Shown: in pieces, positions 41,552 through 50,176 of the stretch
How positions within the stretch are numbered: position 1 is the first letter of the stretch
How the letters are laid out: each line of letters starts with the position of its first letter
Assembly: GCA_934617425.1 (NCBI GenBank)
Contig: CAKTUD010000004.1
Coordinates: 94,430-158,429 of the forward strand
Direction of reading: 5' to 3'
From: an uncultured Eggerthellaceae bacterium
GTDB lineage: Bacteria > Actinomycetota > Coriobacteriia > Coriobacteriales > Eggerthellaceae
DNA: 64,000 nucleotides
The notes under the pieces: model-generated
Told to the model about the DNA's origin: nothing
Seen by the model: the letters and a program-made list of their open reading frames with translations, nothing else
Database searches by the model: none
Position numbers and translations under genes: made by a program

Positions 41552-42970
41552 GTGGCTGAAGCCTCCGAGAAAACAATCGAGACAACTGAAGAAAACGCAA
41601 CGAAAAACGTGAAAGCGCCGGCAAAGAAGACTGCTGCGAAGCCCGCAAAAGCGAAGGCCGCTGCAAAGACAACGAAGAAAGCCGCTGCTAAAACGGAGAA
41701 GGATTCGAGCGAAAAGCCCGCTTCTGCAAAGAAAGCGTCAACGAAAAACACTGCAAAGACAGCCAAAAAAGAAACAGAAGAAACTTCCGTGGTCGTCGAT
41801 GTCGTCGAAGACGACTTCGACGACGAGGAAGCCGAACCCGAGCCCGAGACGGTAAGCACCCTTGACGCCGCCGATGACGATTTGCCCAAAGGCGATTCAG
41901 ACGGCGAAGACGGCGAGGACCTTCTCGATGGTATTCCTGAGTCGGAGCTTAACGCTGTAAGCGATGTCCAGCTGCCCAAGGTCACCCATTCGCGTTCGAA
42001 AGCGCGCGCAAGCCGTCGTCGCGGTACCGACGCCAGCGTTACCATGCTTACCGGCGATCCGGTTCGCATGTACCTGAAAGAGATCGGCAAGGTGCCGCTG
42101 CTTACCGCCGCCGAGGAAATCGATCTCGCCATGAAGATCGAGGCCGGCGTTGCAGCCACGGCCGAGCTCGAAAAGGCCGAGGAGGACGGCGTCGAACTCG
42201 CCCGCCGCGACAAGCGTCGTCTAGGCCGTATCGAGCAGGTTGGTCTCGATGCAAAGCAGCAGCTTATCGAGGCAAACCTTCGCCTGGTCGTCTCCATCGC
42301 CAAGCGCTATGTCGGGCGCGGCATGCTTTTCCTCGATCTTATCCAAGAAGGCAATCTGGGTCTTATCCGCGCGGTCGAGAAATTCGATTACAAAAAGGGA
42401 TTCAAATTCTCTACGTATGCGACGTGGTGGATTCGCCAGGCGATCACGCGCGCTATCGCCGACCAGGCGCGTACCATCCGCATTCCCGTGCACATGGTTG
42501 AGACCATCAACAAGTTGGTGCGTATCCAGCGCCAGTTGTTGCAGGAGCTCGGTCGCGAACCCACTCCCGAGGAAATCGGTGCCGAAATGGGTCTTTCTGC
42601 AGAGCGCGTTCGCGAGATCCAAAAGATCTCGCAAGAGCCCGTCTCGCTGGAAACCCCTATCGGCGAAGAGGAGGATTCGCAGCTTGGCGATTTCATCGAG
42701 GACAACGAGGCGGTAGTGCCGGTTGACGCCGCAAGCTTCAGCATGCTGCAAGAGCAGCTCTCCAAGGTGCTCGACGGTTTGGCGGAGCGCGAACGCAAGG
42801 TCATCAGCCTGCGTTTCGGCTTGGAAGACGGTCATCCGCGCACCCTCGAGGAAGTCGGTCGCGAATTCGGCGTGACACGCGAGCGCATTCGACAGATTGA
42901 AAGCAAGACGCTCGCGAAGCTGCGTCATCCCAGTCGTTCGAGCAAGTTGAAGGATTACCTGGAAGATTAG
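41552..42970 (+). CDS. rpoD: Primary RNA polymerase sigma factor (RpoD/SigA)
   Basis: The housekeeping sigma factor. The 472-residue protein starts at the GTG at 41552 after GAAAGGAAG and has an N-terminal stretch of about 165 residues, first Lys/Ala-rich, then strongly acidic. Region 1.2 follows (DPVRMYLKEIGKVPLLTAAEE). Regions 2.1-2.4 contain LIEANLRLVVSIAKRYVGRG, FLDLIQEGNLGLIRAVEKFD and FSTYATWWIRQAITRAI. Region 3 and region 4.2 (TLEEVGREFGVTRERIRQIE) complete it. The region 2.4 and 4.2 helices match the standard -10 and -35 boxes seen across this window. Confidence 0.97.
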   Translation: MAEASEKTIETTEENATKNVKAPAKKTAAKPAKAKAAAKTTKKAAAKTEKDSSEKPASAKKASTKNTAKTAKKETEETSVVVDVVEDDFDDEEAEPEPETVSTLDAADDDLPKGDSDGEDGEDLLDGIPESELNAVSDVQLPKVTHSRSKARASRRRGTDASVTMLTGDPVRMYLKEIGKVPLLTAAEEIDLAMKIEAGVAATAELEKAEEDGVELARRDKRRLGRIEQVGLDAKQQLIEANLRLVVSIAKRYVGRGMLFLDLIQEGNLGLIRAVEKFDYKKGFKFSTYATWWIRQAITRAIADQARTIRIPVHMVETINKLVRIQRQLLQELGREPTPEEIGAEMGLSAERVREIQKISQEPVSLETPIGEEEDSQLGDFIEDNEAVVPVDAASFSMLQEQLSKVLDGLAERERKVISLRFGLEDGHPRTLEEVGREFGVTRERIRQIESKTLAKLRHPSRSSKLKDYLED

Positions 42971-43000
42971 TTTTTACTCGGCGAATCGATTGAAATCTTG

Positions 43001-43067
43001 CGACCCTCTGGTTTTTGCCATTCGCGCATAGCGCTTGCGAGTGACAGAAGCGCCGGAGGGTCGTTTT
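43001..43067 (+). terminator. Likely terminator after rpoD
   Basis: CGACCCTCTGG (43001-43011) pairs with CCGGAGGGTCG (43053-43063) with one G-T pair, enclosing a long loop that can itself fold (GCGCATAGCGC), then TTTT. Confidence 0.6.
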
Positions 43068-43101
43068 CTCCTGGTCGGGGTATGGAGCGAAAGGCGAGCA
43101 A

Positions 43102-45486
43102 ATGGAAGAGCATGGACGAAGCGAGCAACGTTCTCGCGCGCCAAGGCGGATAGAATACGAGTTCTTCGCCAGCTGCGTTGCCGGTTTGGAGGGCTTTCTC
43201 GCCGATGAGTTGCGCTCGTTTGGCGTCAGGCGTGTGCGTCCGTTGCGCGGAGGCGTTGCGTTTTTCTGCGATGATGCTGCGGCCTATCGGGCATGCTTGT
43301 GGTCGCGTTTGGCTTCGCGCATCGTGCTTGTGCTTGGTCGCGTGAATGCAGGCGACGCCGATTTGCTTTATGCAGGCGTTTACAGCATGCCTTGGGAGAA
43401 CATCGTCGCTGCCGATGCGAGCATGGCCGTGCATGCCCATGGCACTAACGCCGAGCTTCGCAACACACGTTTCACCATGTTGAAGGTAAAAGACGCCGTG
43501 GTCGACCGTATGCGTTCCAAATGCGGTGTGCGCCCCGACGTCGATTCGACCGCGCCCGATGTGTCCATCGATGTGCGGGTACGCGACAACCGTGCGACGA
43601 TCTCGCTCGATTTTTCCGGTGAGGCGCTCAACCATCGCAGTTATCTGTCGCCGAAGGATTCCGAAGACACTGCGCTTTCCACCACGCTCGCCGCCGGTAT
43701 GTTGACGGCGGCTGGGTGGAGTGACTTGGCTGCGCGTGGCGCGGCTTTTGTCGACCCTGTGTGTGGCGATGGCGTGCTCGTGGTGGAGGCCGCGCAGATT
43801 GCCTGCGACGTCGCCCCGGGCTTGCTGCGTGAGCATTGGGGATTTTTCGGCTGGGCTCTATTCGATGCCGATGCGTGGGACGATCTTGTCACCGAAGCCG
43901 ACGAACGCTTTGAGGCGGGTCTCTCGCGTTGCACGGGCAAGGAGGATGTGTCGTTCGGATCGACCGAGCGCCCCGACCTAGAACGTGTTCGTATCGTTGG
44001 CGCTTCGGCATCGTCTCCGATGATTTCGCGCGCGCGCGATCATGTGCGCCGTGCGGATCTACGACAAGTGGTAAGCGTCGAGCTTGGCGATGCGGAATCG
44101 ACAGGCGAGCTTGCTTTGCGTGCTCTTGCCGTTGCCGAAAAGCATCCCACGACAGAGGCTGCGCCCGTTTGCCTTGTCGCTAGCGATCTTTCTGCCTGTG
44201 CGGGACGCGCGGCTGACGAACGTGCCGCCGAAGCGGCTTTCATAGCTGTCGCCAGCGCGGTGCCGGAGGGGTCTGCGTTTGCGTGCGCGGGAGGAAGCGA
44301 CATCGTTGCGCGTTTCGGATCGGAGCCGACGGAGGCGCTCTCGTTTGGGCGCGAGCGTATCGAGCGGGGTATTCGCATCTTCCGACAACTGCCGAAACCG
44401 TTGCAGAGTATTGAGATCCCCGATTCCCATGGCGGGGCGCCGCGAAAAGTTGAGGTCTTCGACGGGAATTCTGCCCAGTTTGCTGCACGATTGCGCAAAG
44501 TGCTGAAGGAGCGCCGCAAGTGGGCGCGTCGCAACGGCATCGCTTGCTACAGGCTTTATGACGCCGATCTGCCTGATTATGCGGTTGCGATTGACGTTTA
44601 CGAAGGCGCTGGCGATGCTCGCGGCAACACGTACTTGCACATCGCCGAATATGCGCCTCCTGCATCGATCGATGCCGATAAGGCGCGCCATCGTTTCGAC
44701 GACGTTCTCACGATAGCGCCGGTTGTGTGCGAGGTTCGCCCTGATCACGTGTTCTCCAAAACGCGCCAACGCGATATCGGCGGCAGTCAGTATAAAAATG
44801 CGGGTCGTCGCGCATACGTGACGCATATCGAAGAGAACGGCTATTTGTTCGAGGTCGATCTTGCCGGGAAGCTCGATACGGGGATATTCCTCGACAACCG
44901 TCTTACACGCCAGATGGTGGACGATTTGGTGCGCGAGCAAGATGAGTGCCGCGCTCGCGAGCGCGGCGTCGGCGGCGTGCGCTTCCTTAATCTATTTTCC
45001 TACACAGGGACCGCTTCGGTGTATGCTGCGGGCGCGGGTGCTGATCAAACCACCACGGTCGATCTTTCGCAGACCTATCTCGATTGGGCGCGCCGCAACA
45101 TGGACGAGAACGGCTTTTCTGGCAATGAGCATCGTTTCGAGCGCGGTGATGTTATGCGATGGATGACCGATGCGCGGCGTTCTGGCAGGCGTTTCGACGT
45201 CGTTTACGTTGATCCCCCCACGTTTTCAAATTCGAAGTCGATGGGCAAGCGCACCTGGGATGTTCAGCGCGATCACGTCGAATTGCTCATCGGTGTTTCG
45301 CGATTGCTTTCCGAAGAGGGCGTGGCGCTATTTTGCTGCAATCTGCGCTCGTTTAAGCCGCGTATCGACGAACTTGCCAAATACGGTGTCGAAATAGAGG
45401 ATATCTCGTCGCAAACCATCCCCGAAGATTTTGCGCGTACGCCTAAAATTCACAAGTGTTATCTTGTGCGTCGCAAGCGCGCCTGA
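43102..45486 (+). CDS. rlmKL: Fused 23S rRNA methyltransferase RlmKL-like
   Basis: In E. coli this fusion makes m2G2445 (RlmL half) and m7G2069 (RlmK half) in 23S rRNA. The 794-residue protein has an N-terminal THUMP domain (EFFASCVAGLEGFLADELRS), a first methyltransferase domain with FVDPVCGDGVLVVEAA, and a second with FLNLFSYTGTASVYAAGAGA and the catalytic-loop VYVDPPTFSNSK. The first domain looks eroded: DPVCGDGV replaces DPMCGSGT, and the NPPYG motif is replaced by VASDLSACAG. The second domain is intact. ATG at 43102 is preceded by a weak AAGGCGAG site. Confidence 0.87.
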   Translation: MEEHGRSEQRSRAPRRIEYEFFASCVAGLEGFLADELRSFGVRRVRPLRGGVAFFCDDAAAYRACLWSRLASRIVLVLGRVNAGDADLLYAGVYSMPWENIVAADASMAVHAHGTNAELRNTRFTMLKVKDAVVDRMRSKCGVRPDVDSTAPDVSIDVRVRDNRATISLDFSGEALNHRSYLSPKDSEDTALSTTLAAGMLTAAGWSDLAARGAAFVDPVCGDGVLVVEAAQIACDVAPGLLREHWGFFGWALFDADAWDDLVTEADERFEAGLSRCTGKEDVSFGSTERPDLERVRIVGASASSPMISRARDHVRRADLRQVVSVELGDAESTGELALRALAVAEKHPTTEAAPVCLVASDLSACAGRAADERAAEAAFIAVASAVPEGSAFACAGGSDIVARFGSEPTEALSFGRERIERGIRIFRQLPKPLQSIEIPDSHGGAPRKVEVFDGNSAQFAARLRKVLKERRKWARRNGIACYRLYDADLPDYAVAIDVYEGAGDARGNTYLHIAEYAPPASIDADKARHRFDDVLTIAPVVCEVRPDHVFSKTRQRDIGGSQYKNAGRRAYVTHIEENGYLFEVDLAGKLDTGIFLDNRLTRQMVDDLVREQDECRARERGVGGVRFLNLFSYTGTASVYAAGAGADQTTTVDLSQTYLDWARRNMDENGFSGNEHRFERGDVMRWMTDARRSGRRFDVVYVDPPTFSNSKSMGKRTWDVQRDHVELLIGVSRLLSEEGVALFCCNLRSFKPRIDELAKYGVEIEDISSQTIPEDFARTPKIHKCYLVRRKRA

Positions 45487-45525
45487 TTGCGCTACAATAT
45501 TTAGTCGACTCGCGTCATTGATTGC

Positions 45526-45600
45526 GGGCCCGTAGCTCAACGGTGGAGCAGGGGACTCATAATCCTTTGGTTCTCAGTTCGAATCTGGGCGGGCCCACCA
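45526..45600 (+). tRNA. tRNA with CAT anticodon (tRNA-Met, or Ile2)
   Basis: Acceptor GGGCCCG pairs with CGGGCCC, the anticodon loop is CTCATAA, the T arm is CTCAG-TTCGAAT-CTGGG, and CCA is encoded. The first pair is G-C, so it is not an initiator tRNA. Elongator Met and lysidine-modified Ile2 share this anticodon and cannot be told apart here with confidence. TACAAT at 45493-45498 is a likely -10. Confidence 0.93.
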
Positions 45601-45608
45601 CGAAAAAC

Positions 45609-45642
45609 AAGCCAGAAGCCATAATCGGCTTCTGGCTTTTTC
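45609..45642 (+). terminator. Terminator of the CAT tRNA
   Basis: AAGCCAGAAGCC (45609-45620) pairs perfectly with GGCTTCTGGCTT (45627-45638) over ATAATC, followed by TTTTCT. Confidence 0.93.
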
Positions 45643-45674
45643 TTTCGACGATGTCGGAATGATCGAGTTCGACG

Positions 45675-45770
45675 CTAGTCCAGCGTTATCGGATATTCGG
45701 CGATATTGTCGTAGATGCCGGTATCGTCGACGGAGATTCTGCCATCAACTTTGGTCAAGCTTTCCAGTTG
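45675..45770 (-). other. Possible remnant of a minus-strand gene (C-terminal end)
   Basis: Read on the minus strand, this short piece encodes KVDGRISVDDTGIYDNIAEY and a TAA stop. Unlike the antisense of the HIT gene beyond it, it has ordinary amino-acid composition and looks like the last 30 residues of a real protein. I do not recognise it. It lies between a terminator and the HIT promoter. Chance is a real alternative for so short a piece. Confidence 0.25.
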
Positions 45771-45785
45771 CGAGTACGTCCGTTT

Positions 45786-45791
45786 TATAAT
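45786..45791 (+). promoter_or_regulatory. -10 box of the HIT gene promoter
   Basis: A perfect TATAAT at 45786-45791, 30 bp before the HIT start. The best -35 is weak (TTCCAG, 45762-45767, 18-bp spacer). Confidence 0.55.
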
Positions 45792-45821
45792 GTGCTCACG
45801 CAAACGAAAGGAAAGCTTTTT

Positions 45822-46265
45822 ATGATCGACGAAAATTGCGTGTTTTGCAAAATAGCCACGCACGAGATTCCAACCAACAAAGTGTACGAGGACGAGCATG
45901 TCATCGCTTTCGATGACATGGAACCGCTCATGCCGGTGCATACGCTCATCATCCCCAAGCAGCACTACAAAAACGTCGGCGACGATGTGCCCGAGGAGGT
46001 TTTGGGCCACACGATGGCCGCGGTGAAGAAGGTTGCCGAGATCAAGGGCCTTGACCAGCGCGGTTATCGCTGCCTGATCAACACCGGTGCTGATGCTAGC
46101 CAAAGCGTTCCGCATTTCCACGTGCACGTGCTCGGTGGCGGTCACATGCCGCGTCCAAACGATCAGGATTGGGGTGAAGCCGCAACCAACGCCGACAAAA
46201 TCGCGGCCGAAAAAGAACTTCGCGCGGCAGCGGTTCGCTACGTTGCCGCGTGCGATGGCGAATAG
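45822..46265 (+). CDS. HIT family nucleotide-binding hydrolase
   Basis: A 147-residue histidine-triad protein of the HINT branch, which hydrolyses nucleoside phosphoramidates such as adenylated lysine. The core is CVFCKIATHEIPTNKVYEDEHVIAFDD, then HTLIIPKQHYKNVGD and the triad HFHVHVLGG. The Cys pair CVFC near the start is often a zinc site with later His residues. The C-terminal 25 residues extend past the usual end. ATG at 45822 follows AAAGGAAAG; an upstream in-frame part is not HIT-like. Confidence 0.94.
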   Translation: MIDENCVFCKIATHEIPTNKVYEDEHVIAFDDMEPLMPVHTLIIPKQHYKNVGDDVPEEVLGHTMAAVKKVAEIKGLDQRGYRCLINTGADASQSVPHFHVHVLGGGHMPRPNDQDWGEAATNADKIAAEKELRAAAVRYVAACDGE

Positions 46266-46595
46266 CTCGAGGGCGCGCCTTTGGGGTATGCGCTCCGAGT
46301 CGAGCGATCGACGCTTTTGGGGATGCTTGCGTTTGCGATGCTTCGGGTGCGCATTCGCATTTCGCACATATGTTTACGGTAAAATATCCATTCGCTCAGA
46401 TATCGCTACCGCTCAGAGTGCGTTTTCTGGCTAAACGATTTGTTAACCGAGTCGTTACTTTAGCAAGCTGGAGTCTTTAGTAAAATGGCATCATCTTGAA
46501 AATAAGATGATGTGATAAGACGCAACCCCTACACGTAGTTGCATGCATGACGTGAGTCTTGCCCACCGAAGCGTAGGGAAGGAAGGAGAACCGTC
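46266..46595 (+). other. Intergenic region before the TRAP operon with a 9-bp hairpin
   Basis: No protein gene is seen in these 330 bp. A perfect hairpin, CATCATCTT (46489-46497) with AAGATGATG (46504-46512), lies 84 bp before the binding-protein start and could be an operator or a leader stem. TTACTT (46455-46460) and TAGTAA (46478-46483) at 17 bp are a possible promoter that would place the hairpin at the transcript start. The second half is A+T-rich. Confidence 0.45.
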
Positions 46596-47636
46596 ATGTC
46601 TAAGCAAGTAACCAGGAGGGGTTTCGTCGGACTCGCTGCAGCTGCAGGTGCAGCAGCCGTCCTTACCGGCTGCTCTAGCTCGAATTCGGGCTCTGCAAGT
46701 GCGGGTAGCGCCTCGAATGCCGCTTCCAGCGGATCGGCTGCTGCAGCAAAGGGCAACGCTCTTCGCTTCGTGACCGGTGGCGAAAGCGGTACGTATTATG
46801 CATTCGGCTCGGTTATTGCTCAACATTGCACCAACGAGACTGGCGTCAAGGTAACCGCTCTTGTCGGCAATGGCTCGCAGAGCAACGTCACCGAGCTCGA
46901 AGACGGCAATGCCGATCTGGCATTCTGCCAGTCCGACGTTATGGCTTACGCTTACAACGGCACTAACCTGTTCAAGGACATGCCCATCACGTGCTTCTCT
47001 ACCGTGGGCTCGCTATACCAGGAGCAGGTGCAGATCGTCACCTGCAATCCCGATATCAAGACCGTTGCCGACCTCAAGGGCAAGAAGGTTTCCATCGGCG
47101 CTGCGGGTTCGGGCGTTTATTTCAACGCCATGGACGTGTTGAACGCTTATGATCTTACCGAAGACGACATCAATCCCACTTATCAGTCGTTTGGCGATTC
47201 CGCCGACGCTCTTAAGAACGAGCAGATCGATGCTGCGTTCATCGTCGCTGGAGCCCCTACCACCGCTATCACCGACCTGTCCACCACCAAGCAGGCATAT
47301 CTGGTTTCCATGGACGAAGAGCACATCAAGAAGCTCATGGCCGCTTGCGATTATTACGCTGACACGACCATCAAGGGTGGCACTTACGGTGGTGTCGACG
47401 ACGATGCCAAGACCGTTGCCGTGAAGGCCGTCGTTCTTGCAAACGACACGGTTTCCGAGGATGATATCTACGCCTTCACCGCCGACATCTACGACAACGC
47501 TGCCGATTTAGTTGAGAATCACGCCAAGTACGCCGAGATCAGCGTCGAGGAAGGCGCATCGATCACTTCGGTGCCGTATCATCCGGGCGCTGCGAAGTAC
47601 TTCAAGGAGAAGGGCTTCGACGTAGCAACCAAGTAG
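46596..47636 (+). CDS. TAXI-family TRAP transporter solute-binding lipoprotein
   Basis: The extracytoplasmic receptor of a sodium-linked TRAP uptake system. The 346-residue protein starts with a twin-arginine style signal, QVTRRGFVGLAAAAGAA, ending in the lipobox LTGC at Cys26, so it should be lipid-anchored outside the membrane. A Ser/Ala/Gly linker follows to about residue 50. The mature part has the TAXI signature FVTGGESGTYYAFGSVIA, then ELEDGNADLAFCQSDV, LKGKKVSIGAAGSGVYFNA and PYHPGAAKYFKEKGF. TAXI proteins bind glutamate, succinate-type acids or unknown ligands; the ligand is not clear here. AAGGAAGGAGAACC precedes the ATG. Confidence 0.94.
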   Translation: MSKQVTRRGFVGLAAAAGAAAVLTGCSSSNSGSASAGSASNAASSGSAAAAKGNALRFVTGGESGTYYAFGSVIAQHCTNETGVKVTALVGNGSQSNVTELEDGNADLAFCQSDVMAYAYNGTNLFKDMPITCFSTVGSLYQEQVQIVTCNPDIKTVADLKGKKVSIGAAGSGVYFNAMDVLNAYDLTEDDINPTYQSFGDSADALKNEQIDAAFIVAGAPTTAITDLSTTKQAYLVSMDEEHIKKLMAACDYYADTTIKGGTYGGVDDDAKTVAVKAVVLANDTVSEDDIYAFTADIYDNAADLVENHAKYAEISVEEGASITSVPYHPGAAKYFKEKGFDVATK

Positions 47637-47684
47637 TCTTGGCTTTTACGCTGTTCTACAAACAATGATTTAGCGGGTAATAAA

Positions 47685-47722
47685 GGAAACCGCAACGGGG
47701 AATTTTCCCTGTTGCGGTTTCC
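47685..47722 (+). other. Strong hairpin between TRAP receptor and permease genes
   Basis: A 16-bp stem with one G-T pair (47685-47700 with 47707-47722), capped by AATTTT. No T run follows. In binding-protein operons such hairpins protect the receptor mRNA and reduce read-through, so the receptor is made in excess over the permease. Confidence 0.75.
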
Positions 47723-47747
47723 GTGGCAAATGTCAGGAGGTTAGACG

Positions 47748-49901
47748 TTGCCGCTTTTCAAGAAAAGAAGCGCCGCGGAAGAGGCCGCTGCCGTCAAAGC
47801 CGAGCAAGAGCTTGAGCACGATATCAACGAGGGCTTGGCTCGCGAGGCATCGGGGCGCGACACCATCCAAGGCCACGTAAACGAACAATCTGATTCCGAT
47901 GTTGATGTAGACGATGTGATGCGCAAATACGACATCGAGTCGAACACGCGTATCTGGGAGGGTCGCCCCAAAACGATTGTCTCGGTGATGCTGGCGATTT
48001 TCTCGCTCTACTGCATCGGAATGACGTTGTTCTCGACGTTTTTGCCCGAGACGAAGCTCGCCATGTTCGTGGGCTTCGTGATTATCGTTGGCTACATTTT
48101 GTATCCGGCCAGCAAGAAGCACGTGCGTGTGAATCACATGCCATGGTACGACGTGGTCATCATGCTGGTGGGCGCGGCGTGTTTCTTCTATTTTGCGTTT
48201 AACGCAACCGATGTCATTAGGCTCGCCACACGCATCCAGCCTATTCATGTGGCGCTGGGCGTTGTGGGCATTCTGGTGCTTATGGAGCTTTGCCGGCGTT
48301 GCGTGGGCATTCCTATTTTGGTGGTCGTCGGGTGCTTGATCATCTATGCGTTCTACAACCAATTCGCATTCGGCGCCGATGCCTACAAGGCGTTGCGCAA
48401 CGTCATCTATAAGCTGTTCTACACGACATCGGGCGTCATCGGCACGCCTGTCAACGTGTGCTACACCTACATCGTGTTGTTCATCATCTTCGGTGCGTTT
48501 CTCGAGCGCACGGGCATCGCGGCGTTTTTCATCTCGCTGGCAAACCGCTTGGCTGGTTGGTCGTCGGGCGGCGCGGCGAAGGTTTCCGTTATCGCATCGG
48601 CTTTGTGCGGCATGGTTTCCGGCTCCTCGGTAGGCAATACCGTCACTACGGGTTCGGTCACCATTCCCATGATGAAGAAGACGGGATATAAACCCGAGTT
48701 CGCCGGCGCCGTGGAAGCCGCTTCTTCGACGGGTGGGCAGATTATGCCTCCTATCATGGGAGCTGCGGCCTTCCTTATGGCCGAATATATGGGTGTGCCT
48801 TATATCCAGGTTGCCACTATGGCCATTATCCCCGCCTTGCTCTACTTCACGGGTATTTTCATCACGGTGCACCTCGAGGCGAAGAAACTCGATCTGAAGG
48901 GCATTCCGCGCGATCAATTGCCGCGCATTTCCTATTTGGTGAAGAACAGCTACCTGATCATCCCGTTGGTTTTGTTGGTGTGGTTGGTTTCTTCTGGCAC
49001 GCGCACCATGGCTTATTCGGCTGCGGTTTCTATCCTCGGTGCGTTCGTGGTTGGCTACATCAACTTCTTCGTCACCGAGATGCGCAATCGCGAAGACGGC
49101 GAAACCGCCGGTCAAGTGTTCGTTAACGTGACTAAGGTCGCATTCGCCATGGCTTTCGAAGCCCTGCAGGCGGGCGCTCGCAGTTGCGTTACCGTTGCTG
49201 TTGCTTGCGCGATGGCGGGCATGATCGCCGGCTGCATCACCGTTACTGGTTTAGCCTCGACGCTTATTAATTTCATCGTCAACTTTGCCGGCGACGCCAC
49301 CATGCTTGGTTTGGTCCTTACGATGCTCACCTGCATCGTTTTGGGTATGGGCGTTCCCACTACTGCGAACTATTGCATCATGGCTGCAACTACGGCGCCT
49401 ATTCTTATCCAGCTGGGTATCCCGGTTGTGGCTGCGCACTTTTTCGTGTTCTATTTCGGTATCGTTGCCGATATCACGCCGCCTGTCGCTTTGGCGGCAT
49501 ATGCGGGCAGCGCCATCGCGCATTCCGACCCTATGAAGACGGGCTTGAATGCAGCCAAGCTTGCTATTGCGGCGTTTATCGTGCCATACATTTTGGCCTT
49601 CAATCCCGTTATGGTTTTGCAAGGCTCGTTTACGGCGCTCGATATCATCGTTGTCGTTGCAACCTCGATGGTCGGCCTGTATGGCGTTGCCGTTGCTCTT
49701 AACGGCACGCTGTTCACCAAGGTAAACCCGTTGTTCCGTTTGGTGTTTGCGGCTGGCGGTATTTGCATGATGGTGCCCGACGCATTTACTGATGCACTGG
49801 GTATCGCGGCTGTATTGGGGCTTACAGCCGTTCAATATGTTCTTGCTCGCAAGAATGGCAAACAGACTCCGGCGGCGCCTTCCGATAAGGCTGCTGCGTA
49901 G
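47748..49901 (+). CDS. TRAP transporter fused permease (DctQM type)
   Basis: The membrane part of the TAXI TRAP system. The 717-residue protein begins at a TTG (47748) eight bases after AGGAGG. A hydrophilic N terminus of about 75 residues is followed by four helices equal to the small DctQ subunit. The 12-helix DctM-like domain then has GGAAKVSVIASALCGMVSGSSVGN, TGGQIMPPIMGAAAFLMAEYMGVPY and GMGVPTTANYCIMAATTAPIL, the TRAP large-subunit signatures. The C-terminal end adds three more helices. It takes up an organic acid with sodium; the substrate depends on the preceding receptor gene. Confidence 0.94.
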   Translation: MPLFKKRSAAEEAAAVKAEQELEHDINEGLAREASGRDTIQGHVNEQSDSDVDVDDVMRKYDIESNTRIWEGRPKTIVSVMLAIFSLYCIGMTLFSTFLPETKLAMFVGFVIIVGYILYPASKKHVRVNHMPWYDVVIMLVGAACFFYFAFNATDVIRLATRIQPIHVALGVVGILVLMELCRRCVGIPILVVVGCLIIYAFYNQFAFGADAYKALRNVIYKLFYTTSGVIGTPVNVCYTYIVLFIIFGAFLERTGIAAFFISLANRLAGWSSGGAAKVSVIASALCGMVSGSSVGNTVTTGSVTIPMMKKTGYKPEFAGAVEAASSTGGQIMPPIMGAAAFLMAEYMGVPYIQVATMAIIPALLYFTGIFITVHLEAKKLDLKGIPRDQLPRISYLVKNSYLIIPLVLLVWLVSSGTRTMAYSAAVSILGAFVVGYINFFVTEMRNREDGETAGQVFVNVTKVAFAMAFEALQAGARSCVTVAVACAMAGMIAGCITVTGLASTLINFIVNFAGDATMLGLVLTMLTCIVLGMGVPTTANYCIMAATTAPILIQLGIPVVAAHFFVFYFGIVADITPPVALAAYAGSAIAHSDPMKTGLNAAKLAIAAFIVPYILAFNPVMVLQGSFTALDIIVVVATSMVGLYGVAVALNGTLFTKVNPLFRLVFAAGGICMMVPDAFTDALGIAAVLGLTAVQYVLARKNGKQTPAAPSDKAAA

Positions 49902-49972
49902 GTTTTGCGAACGCGTGCTTTTTCATGCTTGCGTTCGCTGGCGTGTGCAAGTAAAATGCATAGCGTTGTTTC

Positions 49973-50047
49973 GGTCGCTTGGCTCAGCGGGAGAGCATCG
50001 CCTTCACACGGCGGGGGTCACAGGTTCAAATCCTGTAGCGACCACCA
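49973..50047 (+). tRNA. tRNA-Val (CAC)
   Basis: Acceptor GGTCGCT pairs with AGCGACC, the anticodon stem TCGCC/GGCGG encloses TTCACAC with anticodon CAC, and the T arm is ACAGG-TTCAAAT-CCTGT. CCA is encoded. Confidence 0.95.
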
Positions 50048-50057
50048 TGAATTTGCA

Positions 50058-50088
50058 GGCCAGAGGGTTATTCCCTTTGGCCTTTTTT
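50058..50088 (+). terminator. Terminator of tRNA-Val
   Basis: GGCCAGAGGG (50058-50067) with CCCTTTGGCC (50073-50082), one G-T pair, followed by a T run. Confidence 0.92.
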
Positions 50089-50176
50089 ATTCCCAGGCAA
50101 GCTTCTTTACGAACGGCTATACTTTAAGAGTTGCGTTTCGACGCTTTTCAATTTACCGAAGAACGAGAGATTTACG

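Noticed and set aside
46596..49901. TRAP operon as part of a mobile island
   Set aside because: Base composition and codon use match the neighbours, and no integrase, repeat or attachment site is visible even though tRNA-Val follows.
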